Shown: positions 52,818 to 62,549, counted from the stretch's first letter. The stretch is 64,000 nt of DNA from an uncultured Acetatifactor sp. (GCA_949840885.1 CATKYJ010000018.1:21919-85918), one strand, 5' to 3'. The notes: generated by a model not told the origin, from the letters alone. A program made the numbers and translations.

Positions 52818-55800
52818 TTACCGGATGCCGTTCTTTCTGCTTCTCCTAAAGGCCATACCCGCCAGAATTCCTCCGACCACAGCCATGGAAATCAGACACC
52901 ACAGAGCAGAATCATCCTCACCGGTCTTCGGGCTCTGCAGCACAGCGCCTTGCTCGTCCGGCCGGCTTCCGGTATTCTGCTGTCCTCCGGAAGAGGGCGC
53001 GCCCGGCTTCTCTTCCACTGCATTGTTCAGCGCTCCCGCTTTGGTCCACCCTACGGAAATCGGGGACAGGCCGTTTACCTTAAAGCGAATTCCTGCCTCC
53101 GTCTTGGTCACTTCGGGATACTCCGCCTCCCCGGCTTTGTGTCCGTTTCCGTCCTCTGTAAACAGGTGGCACACCGCGAAATCATGGGTATCCTTGCCGG
53201 TTCCCTCCGGATAGGGAAGCGTAATCGTCAGTCCCTGCGCGGGGAAGTTGTCTTTCCCTGCCGTCTGCCATCCCAAACCGTCCACGTTCACCATCAGGGT
53301 TATGTCATAAACCGCTATGTTCTCCTGAAGAATGCCCTCTGTCCGCTCCTGAATGTTGAGCTTCATCGCTGTCTCAATCTTTCCGGGCGTATTCAGACTC
53401 TCGATATTTTTCAAGGCAGGCGGCACTTGGGATATCCCGCTTTCCATGGACAGGCTGTACTGTACCTGACTTGTGGACTCTGCGGGTACCGGAAGATCGT
53501 TCTTTACCGCATTGATCTTTCCTTTCAGCTCCGGCAGTGCATCCGGAAGCGTATAATTAGATGCCGCCTCCCCCTGCAGTACCGCAGGCTTATTACTGTC
53601 CGCCCAGCCAAGGAATACTCTCCGCTCACCGGGTTCTGCCGCCTCATATGTACCCTTAAGCGCCTCCGCAGGACAGCGGAAGCTTACACGATCTGCGTCT
53701 GCCGGCAAAATGCCGTCTGCTTTCAGCTCCCCATACAGGCTGGCCTTTTTCTGCTCCGTAACGTTTCCTTCCCTGTCCACCGCATACAGTCCGCTCACAT
53801 CCCATGTAAGAGCCTTGGGCGCCACATTCAGCGTACATGTAGCCGTTCCTCTGAGATAGTCCCCGGTTTCGGAGGCCCATGCGGTTATCACTGTGCTTCC
53901 CGCATTGTATATCTGTACTTTTCCGTTCTCGTCCACCGCAGCCACATTGGGATTGCTGCTGGTAAAGCTCAGCGTACTGCCTGCTGCCGCATTTACCACC
54001 GATGCCTGGAAATCTCCGTCTCCGTAGACTTTGTCCAGCACTTTCTGGCTGAAGCAGAATTCTGTCTGTTCCAGCTTGTCGGACACGGTCAGCACAAGCG
54101 TCAGCTCAAAAGGATTGTAGTTGGTGCTGGCTGTCACCGGTACTGTGAACGAAGCCGTCTTCCCGATCTTCTCCCTGTCTCCGCTGACCTGATAGCCAAG
54201 CACGGAGCCGTCCACGGTGGGGGCTCCCTGCAGAATGCCGTCGCTGTCCGTTACACTGATCTCGCCCAGAACAAATCCCTGGGGAAGCAGGGCTGCCAGG
54301 TCAAATGTTACGCTGTTGCCGTATCTTGCGGACAGCTCTGCGGTCTTTTCGTAGGGATAGTCCACTTTAGCGATGGTAAACGTGCCCTCCAGCGCTTTCG
54401 CCCAGGTATAATTGCTGCCCTCCCTGGGCATTACAGCCACTCTCCCGGTTCCGGCATTGAGGTTATCTGTGACGACAGCTATACAATCTTCTTCTCCCAG
54501 TACCATCTCTGTGCCGTCGTCTGTTTCCCAGGTCACCGTAAACTTTGGCATGATATTCTGACCGGTATAACTGTAGCTTCCGGTAATCCTCAGAACCGGC
54601 TCAATGGGCTTCGGCGTAATCGCACAGGGTACGTCCACCGCGGCGCTGCCCAATTTGTAGTTTCCTGCCGCCTCTCCGCTAAGGGTAAGCGCAACCGTCA
54701 TTTTCTCCTGTCCGCCTACATTGGGGTCCTTGTATTCCACCGGCTGCGTGGTGACGGCTACTTTACCGCTGTCCTGACTCAGGACATTGTCCAGGGCAAG
54801 GGCGCCCGAAGCCTGTCCGGGAGCCGTGGTCCCGTCATAGACCCTGCTGACGCGATAGGAACCAGCCGTAACCGTAATGGTCCGCTTGTCCACGTCTACG
54901 GTTCCTTTGCACACCTCAACGTCCCTGTAAATCTTTCCGTTCAAAGTGCCGTTATAGAGCACCCTGAATTCCTGCCCCTCTCCGGCGTACGGCATACCGC
55001 TTACGCTCAGGCGGTAGTGGCTCTTGTCCGAGTCGGTCTGCGTTCCTGCCTTAGCCGTAATATTTCCGATCTGTACAATCTGTTCCCATGTGTCTCCATA
55101 GACGCTGGAAGCCTGAACCGTCACTGCGTTATTCCCGTTTGCCGTCTCGGTTCCCACAAAGAATTCCACATCCCTTATTTCAAACGCAATGTTCCCTGTT
55201 CCGGTTCCTGTATAATTTCCGTTTGCAGGCGCAAATGAATAAGCGATGTTCCCTTTCTCACCCAGCCCTAAATTCTTCAGGACATTCACCAAATCCCTAT
55301 ATGTATAATTCGTTCCGTCATACGTGTAGCTGACGGAGCCCGGTACTGTGCTGCTTCCCACTCTAAAGACAGGCTCCACAAAAGTGCCTATCCCCTCCAC
55401 AACACCCTGGAAAGCGTTCACGGTAACCGTATACTGCGCAGGCTTAATCGTAAATTTCCCCTCTTGAAAGCTTATGGCATAGTTTGGATTGTTTGTCGCT
55501 GTAAGGCTGCCCTGCTTAATCTGATAGCCTCCCTCTTTGACATCCTCTCCCTCCTCTCTCACCAATGTACCGGTGAGCTTCTCCCCTGCCACAAGCGGTG
55601 TGGAAGCGCTGACAGTATAGGTAAGCGCCGGTTCCGCATCGCCGTAAATCTTCTCTTTGTCATCGGCAATAACCGCAATGTTCCGCGCACTGATATCCGC
55701 GCTCACCTCGGACGGCATGTTCATATTATAGTTTGCCGCATCCGTCCCGGTGAGGCTTCCTCCCGCAAGGATGACTCTCTTACCCGTTCCCGCGTTCTGA

Positions 55801-58610
55801 TCCGCAAAGGTTGCCGTGGGCTTTGCAAGTTTCACATCGTCTCCGGATACCACACCTGTGAGAGAAACATCCACAACGGCAGCAACGGTTCCGTCATAGA
55901 TTTTATCCTGTGCCGTGACAGTAACCGTAACCGCAGCCTTTGCGATCGTGACATTCAGATCCAGCATGGCCGCATCATAGTCGTTTGTCATAGCCGCCCT
56001 GACCCGCAGAATATAGCTTCCGGCTTCTTCCGGCTCGGATGCCAGTTTGTTTCCCGCCGCCACACTGTTCCTGTACCATTCAAAGGTCATGGCTGCGCCG
56101 GTGTTGGTCGTCTCAAATGCATTCTCCGTGGGCGCCGGTACTGTTGTGCCGTTATAGACATAGTCGGTCCGATAACCGCCCTGCTCTTTATTGCTTATCG
56201 TGCCCACAGGGATTTCCGGCACTGCAGGCAGATTTTCTGTCTTTCTCTCTACCGTATTACGATTAGGGTTGTCTGCGATTTCCAGAATCAGCCTGTCATT
56301 GCATACAAAGGAGCCGTACAGTGCATTCGCTCCGCTGTATGTGTAAATAGGCATTGCCGTATCTCTCCCGGGCCTCAATGCGTATATGGTATTCTGATTA
56401 TTAAAATACAATATACCATTGTAATAAGAAAGCGAAGAATGAAGTCCTGGCCAAGTCCCTTCCTGAGTCCTCCATTCGGCAGGTACCTGGCACACAGCAG
56501 TCTCTGTGTCTTGGCTGCGCTTGATTACCGAGAGCATGGTATTGTTGTCTGTCCTGCGAAGATAATATTCTTCTCCATTGACGAAGAAGATCGCTGACAG
56601 GGCATCTGCTGTCTTTGACCAGCCATACTTCCAATACGCGTTGTCATACAGCGTACTATTACAACTCTGCCGGCTCTCCCAGCCGTAATGCACGTTCTTC
56701 CCGCCCTGGCCCTCACTGCCCATCTGGGCATCGCTGCAGAGGAAATATTTGTACCCCGCATAGCCCACTTTATCTTTCAAAGGGTCGTCCCATGTAACGT
56801 CCACATGATACCATGCGCCGTCCAGTTCCACGTAATTCCATATATGGTCCATCTCTTTGGCGCCGATGCAATAGTCAACCCCGATTCCTGCCTTGGCAAG
56901 CAGCGCGGCATATGCCAATGTATATCCCTGACATACCGCCGTTCCCTCTACCAGGGCATTGTAGGCATTATACTTACTATAGGTTTCATCATACTGCATA
57001 TGCTGGGCCAGATAGTCATGGAGCGCCCTTGCCTTTTGAACCTCCGTCATCCTATCGCTGGTAATGGCTTCCGCGTAAGCTTTCTCCAGTGCATTCTGAT
57101 ATGTCTGGACGTCTGCAGGCGTGTAATCATTGTATTTCAGATCGATTTTCTGAACTATCTCATCTGAAGAGTACCAATAGCTACATCCGCCCTGACCCAA
57201 TTTTACATAGAAAAAATCAGGATTATAGTTAAACAAATTCACAAGAAAGCCGTCTATTTCATTTTTTGTGATATTATATCCGCTGATATCCACCTGTGAT
57301 TCCCAATTCCGGGCGGCAGCCAGAACAGCCTTTCCTGCCCCGTCCAAATCCCCGGCCCGCGTCACTCCGTCCAGCGACCACATTTCCACGGACTCGTCCG
57401 GCCATGCGGCATGTCCGCCTTCCTGGAAGATCCAGTCGCTCAGGTCGATTTCCTGTACAATCGGCTCCTGGGCAATTTCCTCATAGCACGCAAATAACAG
57501 GGCAAATGTCTCTTCCGCCCCGTGGATCCGTGCTTTCTGTTCTGCGGTTAAAATGTTGTAAGCGGCATGGGCATCGCATACCTGCCGATAACTTTCCTCC
57601 CGTTCTTCCTCGCTCTGGGCCCGGATGTCTTCCGGAGACGGGAGCGCTGACACCAAAGCTTTCACCGCTTCCACATTTTCGTCTGGTTCTGCATTTATGC
57701 CGTCTTCCCCGGTCTGGTCCGCATCCTCTGTCTCCTGCGCTTCTCCGCTGTCGGAAACATCGTCTCCCGCTCCCGCCCCGGTATCTTCGTCGGGATCTTC
57801 CGCTTCGAAAGCTTCCCCGTCCGTGGTTTCACTGTCTGCGGCCTCTTCCTCACCGGTTACTCCCCCGGTATGTTCGCCGTCGGGATCTTCCGCTTCGAAA
57901 GCTCCCCCGTCCGTGGTTTCACTGTCTGCGGCTTCTTCCTCACCGGTTACTCCCCCGGTATGTTCACTGTCGGAATCCCCCGCTTCGAAAGCTCCCCCGT
58001 CCGTGGTTTCACTGTCTGCGGCATTTTCCTCACCGGTTACCCCCCCGGCATGTTCACTGTCGGTATCTTCTGCTTCAGAAGCTTCCCCGTCCGTGGTTTC
58101 ACTGTCTGCGGCTTCTTCCTCACCGGTTACCCCCCCGGTATGTTCACTGTCGGAATCCCCCGCTTCGGGAGCTTCTCCGTCCGTGGTCTCACTGTCTGCG
58201 GCATCTTCCTCCGCAGCCGTATCGCTATCCTCGGCCTGGAGTTCTCCATCCCCGTCTGCGGCATCTTGTGCCCCATCATCGGTTTCCGCCTCAGGAGCTT
58301 TCTCCTCTACCTCCCCCTGCGCATCGCCCTTTCCGGAAGTCCTGTCCTCCCCTGTCTCCTCTGACCCATTCTCCCCGGAGATCACGCCGTCGGCCAAGGC
58401 ACTTTCTTCCTCATCCAACGGTACTGCCACATCTGACAGCGAAACCGGGACTTCATTGTCCGCTGTCTCTCCATCCGCCGTGACAGACTCTTCCACGCCG
58501 GCTGTACCTGTCGCTGCGGACGACACCAGATTATTTGTGCCGCTGCCGATCAGTGAGCATGCCAGCGTCAGCGCAAGAATACGCTTCAGCCTGCCTTTCC
58601 ATCTCTTCAT
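52818..58610 (-). CDS. Large sortase-anchored surface protein with transglutaminase-like domain
   Basis: 1930 residues. Signal peptide at about 1-32; acidic low-complexity region (35-330) with four 30-residue repeats (149-268, typified by EAGDSDSEHTGGVTGEE); transglutaminase-like domain with Cys at about 557 (GTAVCQGYTLAY), His at about 594 (MDHIWNYVEL) and Asp at about 609 (HVDVTWDD); then many beta domains (about 840-1500) of YDG/MBG type (KIYDGTVA, KEKIYGDAEPALTY) and Ig-like modules. The C-terminus ends SPKTG, a hydrophobic helix and RRSRKNG, a wall-sorting signal. SPKTG is like the (S/P)PKTG signal of Clostridioides sortase B. AGGAGGCAGG precedes the ATG. It may bind or cross-link to the host or matrix. 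Confidence 0.88.
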   Translation of the reverse strand: MKRWKGRLKRILALTLACSLIGSGTNNLVSSAATGTAGVEESVTADGETADNEVPVSLSDVAVPLDEEESALADGVISGENGSEETGEDRTSGKGDAQGEVEEKAPEAETDDGAQDAADGDGELQAEDSDTAAEEDAADSETTDGEAPEAGDSDSEHTGGVTGEEEAADSETTDGEASEAEDTDSEHAGGVTGEENAADSETTDGGAFEAGDSDSEHTGGVTGEEEAADSETTDGGAFEAEDPDGEHTGGVTGEEEAADSETTDGEAFEAEDPDEDTGAGAGDDVSDSGEAQETEDADQTGEDGINAEPDENVEAVKALVSALPSPEDIRAQSEEEREESYRQVCDAHAAYNILTAEQKARIHGAEETFALLFACYEEIAQEPIVQEIDLSDWIFQEGGHAAWPDESVEMWSLDGVTRAGDLDGAGKAVLAAARNWESQVDISGYNITKNEIDGFLVNLFNYNPDFFYVKLGQGGCSYWYSSDEIVQKIDLKYNDYTPADVQTYQNALEKAYAEAITSDRMTEVQKARALHDYLAQHMQYDETYSKYNAYNALVEGTAVCQGYTLAYAALLAKAGIGVDYCIGAKEMDHIWNYVELDGAWYHVDVTWDDPLKDKVGYAGYKYFLCSDAQMGSEGQGGKNVHYGWESRQSCNSTLYDNAYWKYGWSKTADALSAIFFVNGEEYYLRRTDNNTMLSVIKRSQDTETAVCQVPAEWRTQEGTWPGLHSSLSYYNGILYFNNQNTIYALRPGRDTAMPIYTYSGANALYGSFVCNDRLILEIADNPNRNTVERKTENLPAVPEIPVGTISNKEQGGYRTDYVYNGTTVPAPTENAFETTNTGAAMTFEWYRNSVAAGNKLASEPEEAGSYILRVRAAMTNDYDAAMLDLNVTIAKAAVTVTVTAQDKIYDGTVAAVVDVSLTGVVSGDDVKLAKPTATFADQNAGTGKRVILAGGSLTGTDAANYNMNMPSEVSADISARNIAVIADDKEKIYGDAEPALTYTVSASTPLVAGEKLTGTLVREEGEDVKEGGYQIKQGSLTATNNPNYAISFQEGKFTIKPAQYTVTVNAFQGVVEGIGTFVEPVFRVGSSTVPGSVSYTYDGTNYTYRDLVNVLKNLGLGEKGNIAYSFAPANGNYTGTGTGNIAFEIRDVEFFVGTETANGNNAVTVQASSVYGDTWEQIVQIGNITAKAGTQTDSDKSHYRLSVSGMPYAGEGQEFRVLYNGTLNGKIYRDVEVCKGTVDVDKRTITVTAGSYRVSRVYDGTTAPGQASGALALDNVLSQDSGKVAVTTQPVEYKDPNVGGQEKMTVALTLSGEAAGNYKLGSAAVDVPCAITPKPIEPVLRITGSYSYTGQNIMPKFTVTWETDDGTEMVLGEEDCIAVVTDNLNAGTGRVAVMPREGSNYTWAKALEGTFTIAKVDYPYEKTAELSARYGNSVTFDLAALLPQGFVLGEISVTDSDGILQGAPTVDGSVLGYQVSGDREKIGKTASFTVPVTASTNYNPFELTLVLTVSDKLEQTEFCFSQKVLDKVYGDGDFQASVVNAAAGSTLSFTSSNPNVAAVDENGKVQIYNAGSTVITAWASETGDYLRGTATCTLNVAPKALTWDVSGLYAVDREGNVTEQKKASLYGELKADGILPADADRVSFRCPAEALKGTYEAAEPGERRVFLGWADSNKPAVLQGEAASNYTLPDALPELKGKINAVKNDLPVPAESTSQVQYSLSMESGISQVPPALKNIESLNTPGKIETAMKLNIQERTEGILQENIAVYDITLMVNVDGLGWQTAGKDNFPAQGLTITLPYPEGTGKDTHDFAVCHLFTEDGNGHKAGEAEYPEVTKTEAGIRFKVNGLSPISVGWTKAGALNNAVEEKPGAPSSGGQQNTGSRPDEQGAVLQSPKTGEDDSALWCLISMAVVGGILAGMAFRRSRKNGIR
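57807..58166 (-). repeat. Four 90-bp in-frame tandem repeats
   Basis: Codes for residues 149-268 of the surface protein. Units are 30 residues, of the form EA(G/E)D(S/T/P)D, (S/G)EH(T/A)GGVTGEE, (E/N)AADSETTDG and (E/G)A(S/F). Copy number probably varies between strains by slippage or recombination. Confidence 0.9.
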
Positions 58611-58638
58611 TGTTCCTGCCTCCTTTTCGTTTATTCAT

Positions 58639-58706
58639 CGGGACATCACAGGCCGCGCACTCCTGAAATGCCCCGCAGTTATAGGAACCGCCTCGGGAAC
58701 CCTATA
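58639..58706 (-). promoter_or_regulatory. Structured 5' leader of the surface-protein gene
   Basis: Two stems in the untranslated leader. The first pairs CGGG, CAT and CAGG with CCTG, ATG and CCCG across 58639-58675. The second pairs TATAGG with CCTATA (58680-58706). Together they occupy most of the leader, upstream of the ribosome binding site at about 58615-58620. No known riboswitch consensus is recognised. Confidence 0.5.
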
Positions 58707-58717
58707 AGCCTGATACC

Positions 58718-58745
58718 ATTATATCAAAAATAAACGTAATAGCAA
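58718..58745 (-). promoter_or_regulatory. Promoter of the surface-protein gene
   Basis: Minus-strand -35 TTGCTA (58740-58745), 16-base spacer, perfect -10 TATAAT (58718-58723). Start of transcription near 58711, immediately before the two hairpins. The rest of 58746-58948 shows no gene, only the palindrome CATACAATTGTATG at 58881-58894. Confidence 0.65.
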
Positions 58746-58948
58746 GAAGATAGTTACATTCCACGGGGCGGTTTATCGTTATCGTTGTTACTGTCCACAG
58801 GTAGTTCAGCGAAGTGTTTTCGTTCGCATTTTGCACGTACAATCCCAAGCAATCGTTTCGATCGCTTTGACAGCAGACGCCATACAATTGTATGTGTGCA
58901 TCATGTTGCTGTGAGCGGTGAAGCCGTGAGCAGTAACTTATCGTTTCC

Positions 58949-61288
58949 TCACTCCCCGGCCAGCAGGGCCACCGGAGCAATCTTCCGGATCCGCAGAGAC
59001 ATCAGGCAGGCCAGCCCAAAGGCCATGAACACCAGCCCGGCTCCCCCTGCCGCAATCCATCCCAGAGGGACCGTAAAGGTACACTTCATGATGCCGATGC
59101 CTCCCAAAAACAGCGCCACCACCGGATTGATCACCGCAGCGCTTGCGGCAATGCCCACTGCGGCGGCAATCAGCGCCGCGGGCAGAAAGCTGGCCGCTGT
59201 CTGGAAGATGAGCTGCACGGTGGTGAAGCCCATGGCTTTCAGGATGCCGTAATCCCGCTTTCTGCTGCCCAGGAGCGTCCTCACCAGCAGATAGAGCACA
59301 AAGGCGATGACGGCCACGCTAAGCGCCAGGATCCCCACTACGATCACAGCCATCAGCGACACATAGACCCCGGCCGAGCCCTCAATCACGGAAGATATAT
59401 TGATAGTCATGTTCAGGCCGCTGCCCAGCCGCTCCTCCATCCTCTTACGGAAAGCCTCGATGTCCTCCCCTTTCGCCAGGTTCACATAATAGCTCATGTT
59501 CGTGAACGCGCCCATGCGCTCAAAGCCCTCACGGGTCAGCAGACAGTCCTTGCCCAGGTTATTGGAAATCTGGGTGAATCCGCAGATAAGATAGTCCGCC
59601 TCTTTCCCGTCCGCCGTCAGGGCAATCTCGTCTCCGATCCCCAGCCCTTTCTCCTTGGCGTACTTGGCCCCGACGGCCACTTCATTGTCATAGAGCGGAA
59701 AGCGCCCCTGATAGCACACGTCCTGATTGTTCACCTGGGAGAAGTCCTCCGCCATGGTAGCCATCAAAGCAATCCCGCCCACATGACACACCTCCGCGGA
59801 ACTGTACAGGTAGATCTTCTCCACGCTTTCGTCCTCCTCAGCCGCCTGCAGGAGATCCGTCTCCGCCTCAGGGGCCACATTGACGCAGGCATCCGCGGTC
59901 TCCCCCACGATCAGATTGATAAAAGGCGTCATGTCCACGATGACATTCTCCACCATCAGAGCCGAGAAGACCACCACCAGCGAGAGCACCAGCATGGTGA
60001 TGCTGACCGTGATGTTCTGTTTCATTCCGGCCGCGCAGGTCTTCAGTGCTAGAGCCAGCTGCAGCGGCGCCCGGGTCTCCTCCAACTCTACGTGATTGCG
60101 TTTAAAGCTGTGCGTCACAACGCCTTGTCTGAGGGCCACGATTGGGTCGATCTTCCGGATTCTGCGGGAGGACAGCCACACGGCCAGGGCCACGGCTCCC
60201 CCGATGGCGCCGAAAGTGGCCGCGCAGGGCACAGGCAGAAAATGCATCTCATAGGGAATTCCCGTCTGGGCGATCATCATATCGTTCACCGCCGGGAACA
60301 GGCAGTAGGAAATGCCGATGCCGGCCCCTGTGGTCAGCACCGCCACCCCCAGAAACTGCACCAGAAGCCCTGCCACGATCTGTCCGCTGCGGTAGCCCAT
60401 GGCCTTAAGCGCCCCCAGGTTCTTCATGTTCTCCTGGATATAGTTGATCACATTGGAGGAAATCACCACCAGAGCGATCAGTGCCACGAAAAATGCCATA
60501 GCATTGACCACGCTGGCACATATCATCTGGGAAATGTAGCGGGAGGAGGAGAGCAGTCCATAGGAATTGCTCACCACCCGCAGGGCCGGATAGGCTGCGG
60601 AGACCTTGTTTTTCAGCGCGGCCTCGAAGTCCTCGCTCTGTTCCTTATCCCGAATCCGCACCGACACAAGGGTGGATGCCGGCGCATAGCCCAGTCTCTC
60701 CAGCTCCTCATATTTGTCCGCAGTGAGCAGCAGCGCACTCATGCTGCAGTTGTGGGAGCCCGCCATGGCGCTGTTGAGGAATCCGCAGACCTGATAGCGC
60801 ATCACATGGCTCCCGACGGAAATGTCTATGGCATCGCCCAGGGCTATCTTCCCGTCCGCCCCGTAGAGCATGGGGAGGTAGATGCCGCTGTCTGCCTCTC
60901 CCTCCTCCACGATCTCCATCCTGCCCACCGGGCGGTTCAGGGCCGCCTCCTTTTCCAGTATCACAAACTCCGTGTTGACCTCGCCTCCGTTGTAGGCAAA
61001 GCTCCCCACCATGAACAGAATGTCCTGGCAGAAATACTCCTCCACGCCGCCCTCTCCCTCCAGCGTCCGGTCAAAGAAATCCGAAAGGCCGGTGCCGTTT
61101 ATCGCCAGGGTCACATGGCCGTCGTGAAGCCTGTCGTGACAGCGGTCGAAATTGCGCCTGTAATCCGTGGACAGCATCAGCCCCAGGTTCAGCATGGCCG
61201 ATGCCAAAAGAATCAGCGCCACGATGGCAATGGTCTGTCCCCTTGCCCTGCGCAGATTAGACGCGGCGATCAATAAGCTTTTTCTCAT
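58949..61288 (-). CDS. FtsX-like ABC transporter permease
   Basis: 779 residues from MRKSLLIAASNLRRARGQTI, with AGGAGG 8 bases upstream. One N-terminal helix, a large extracellular domain (about 45-260), three helices with an FtsX domain (about 265-375), a second extracellular domain (about 430-650), and three more helices (about 660-775). This is the MacB/LolC/YxdM-type layout, working by mechanotransmission. Partner ATPase is the adjacent upstream gene. Substrate is unknown; such pairs often handle antimicrobial peptides or lipoproteins. Confidence 0.9.
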   Translation of the reverse strand: MRKSLLIAASNLRRARGQTIAIVALILLASAMLNLGLMLSTDYRRNFDRCHDRLHDGHVTLAINGTGLSDFFDRTLEGEGGVEEYFCQDILFMVGSFAYNGGEVNTEFVILEKEAALNRPVGRMEIVEEGEADSGIYLPMLYGADGKIALGDAIDISVGSHVMRYQVCGFLNSAMAGSHNCSMSALLLTADKYEELERLGYAPASTLVSVRIRDKEQSEDFEAALKNKVSAAYPALRVVSNSYGLLSSSRYISQMICASVVNAMAFFVALIALVVISSNVINYIQENMKNLGALKAMGYRSGQIVAGLLVQFLGVAVLTTGAGIGISYCLFPAVNDMMIAQTGIPYEMHFLPVPCAATFGAIGGAVALAVWLSSRRIRKIDPIVALRQGVVTHSFKRNHVELEETRAPLQLALALKTCAAGMKQNITVSITMLVLSLVVVFSALMVENVIVDMTPFINLIVGETADACVNVAPEAETDLLQAAEEDESVEKIYLYSSAEVCHVGGIALMATMAEDFSQVNNQDVCYQGRFPLYDNEVAVGAKYAKEKGLGIGDEIALTADGKEADYLICGFTQISNNLGKDCLLTREGFERMGAFTNMSYYVNLAKGEDIEAFRKRMEERLGSGLNMTINISSVIEGSAGVYVSLMAVIVVGILALSVAVIAFVLYLLVRTLLGSRKRDYGILKAMGFTTVQLIFQTAASFLPAALIAAAVGIAASAAVINPVVALFLGGIGIMKCTFTVPLGWIAAGGAGLVFMAFGLACLMSLRIRKIAPVALLAGE

Positions 61289-61300
61289 AATCCCCACCTC

Positions 61301-62059
61301 CTACCAGCCCATCTCTTCCAGGAACGCGGACAGCTTCTCATGCCGCGCCCTGTCGCCGGATACGTATTTCCCCAGATCGCACTCTCCCAGGACAGCGCCG
61401 TCCTTTAAGTACAGGATCCGATTGCCCCGCCTGGCGGAGCGCATGTCGTGGGTCACCATGACCACGCTTTGTCCCTCGTCATTGAAGCGGCTTAAGGTGT
61501 CCAGGACGTCCAGGCCGGTCTTGGAATTCAGCGCCCCCGTGGGCTCATCGGCAAAAAGGATCCTGGGCGAGTTGATCAGGGCACGGACAATGCCCACACG
61601 CTGGGCCTCGCCTCCCGACAGCTGAGTGGGAAATTTCTTCCAGGCCGACTCCGGAATGTCCACCGCCGCAAACAGCTCCTTGGCCCGCCGGATCAGCCCG
61701 CGTCTGTCCCTGTTCACCAGAAGCCCTGCCGCCAGCACATTGTCCATGACGCTCATGCCGTCGATCAGATAGATCTGCTGGAACACGAAGCCGCAGGAGC
61801 CCCGTCTGAAGACAGCCAATTCGTCGGAACTGTACCCGGATATGACCTCCTCCCCGAAAGTGATGGTGCCCAGGCTGGGCGTATCCATCCCCGACAGGGC
61901 GTAGAGAAGCGTGGACTTCCCCGCGCCGCTGGCCCCCATGATGACCGTGAAGTCCCCCTCGTAGAGCTTTAGATCTATATTCTTCAGTACATGCTGCAGG
62001 GCGCCGACGCTTGAAAAAGATTTGCTTAAGCCCTGGGTTTCCAGCAGGATTTTCTTCAT
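61301..62059 (-). CDS. ABC transporter ATP-binding protein, LolD/MacB type
   Basis: 252 residues. Walker A GASGAGKSTLL, Q-loop FVFQQIYLIDGMSVMDNV, signature LSGGEAQRVGIVRA, Walker B ILFADEPTGAL, H-loop VTHD. It drives the FtsX-like permease encoded 12 bp downstream. Its promoter (62104-62132) carries direct repeats suggesting response-regulator control. Confidence 0.93.
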   Translation of the reverse strand: MKKILLETQGLSKSFSSVGALQHVLKNIDLKLYEGDFTVIMGASGAGKSTLLYALSGMDTPSLGTITFGEEVISGYSSDELAVFRRGSCGFVFQQIYLIDGMSVMDNVLAAGLLVNRDRRGLIRRAKELFAAVDIPESAWKKFPTQLSGGEAQRVGIVRALINSPRILFADEPTGALNSKTGLDVLDTLSRFNDEGQSVVMVTHDMRSARRGNRILYLKDGAVLGECDLGKYVSGDRARHEKLSAFLEEMGW

Positions 62060-62103
62060 GAATTCTTACCTCCGTTCCGGTTTCCCGTATATGACATTGA
62101 TTG

Positions 62104-62132
62104 ATTTTATGGGATTTATTATCTTATTTCAA
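62104..62132 (-). promoter_or_regulatory. Promoter of the ABC/FtsX operon
   Basis: Minus-strand -35 TTGAAA (62127-62132), 17-base spacer, -10 TAAAAT (62104-62109). The -35 adjoins the first of the direct repeats at 62135. Confidence 0.65.
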
Positions 62133-62134
62133 TC

Positions 62135-62192
62135 CTTAAATGTCTTTACTGAATCCTTAAATATCTCTTAAATCTTTCGCGCTTCCTTAAAT
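62135..62192 (-). promoter_or_regulatory. Four ATTTAAG direct repeats, likely response-regulator site
   Basis: ATTTAAG starts at plus positions 62135, 62156, 62167 and 62186 (spacing 21, 11 and 19), three times extended to ATTTAAGGA. Spacing by whole helical turns upstream of a -35 is typical of OmpR-family activators such as those controlling antimicrobial-peptide ABC transporters. No two-component genes are in the window. Confidence 0.55.
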
Positions 62193-62278
62193 TTGATAGC
62201 CTTGAAGCCATCAGAAAAACATAGGCTTTATGCGGCTTTCCGCATTTTGCACGATTTGCGGAAATGCCGCGCTAATCT

Positions 62279-62302
62279 CTACTAGTGACACTACTAGTGA
62301 CA
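62279..62302. repeat. Tandem 12-base repeat
   Basis: CTACTAGTGACA occurs twice head to tail. Each unit contains ACTAGT. No function can be assigned. Confidence 0.7.
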
Positions 62303-62318
62303 TTCCTCCAGCAATTCC

Positions 62319-62549
62319 ATGTCCACCCGCTCAGTGGAGCTCTCCCATGTCCTGTTAAATTCCACTATGCCGTTGTGCCGGTATGCCTGGACCTCCATAC
62401 GCTCCGGGAGAAACACCCGAAGCTTCCTGGCACCGGACGATCTGCGCAGCCTCCGCAGGCTGTCACGTTACACCCCGGCAGGCCAGGAAAAAGCCATAGA
62501 GCATGTGGAGCTGCTGACTAAAGTTCCGGAGTACCGGAAAAAAGAATAG
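62319..62549 (+). pseudogene. C-terminal remnant of an XRE-type regulator
   Basis: The frame ends LRRLSRYTPAGQEKAIEHVE then LLTKVPEYRKKE, a pattern resembling the C-terminal tail of Firmicute XRE regulators. The upstream part lacks helix-turn-helix sequence and a good ribosome binding site, so it is most likely a broken gene. A TTCCGG/CCGGAA hairpin lies at its end (62525-62540). Confidence 0.4.

Noticed and set aside
52950..55238. 762-codon plus-strand frame
   Set aside because: Antisense to the Ig/MBG region of the surface protein; the opposite strand has clear domains, signal peptide and anchor.
57807..58166. Possible CRISPR array
   Set aside because: The repeats are contiguous 90-bp coding units without spacers.
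57296..58707. Long open frames of about 360-395 codons on the plus strand opposite the surface-protein gene
   Set aside because: They mirror the 90-bp repeats and biased codons of the minus-strand gene, are Pro/Ser/Arg-rich without any domain, and have no ribosome binding sites.
60092..61276. 394-codon plus-strand frame opposite the FtsX-like permease
   Set aside because: Shadow of a GC-rich gene; no domain and no start signal.
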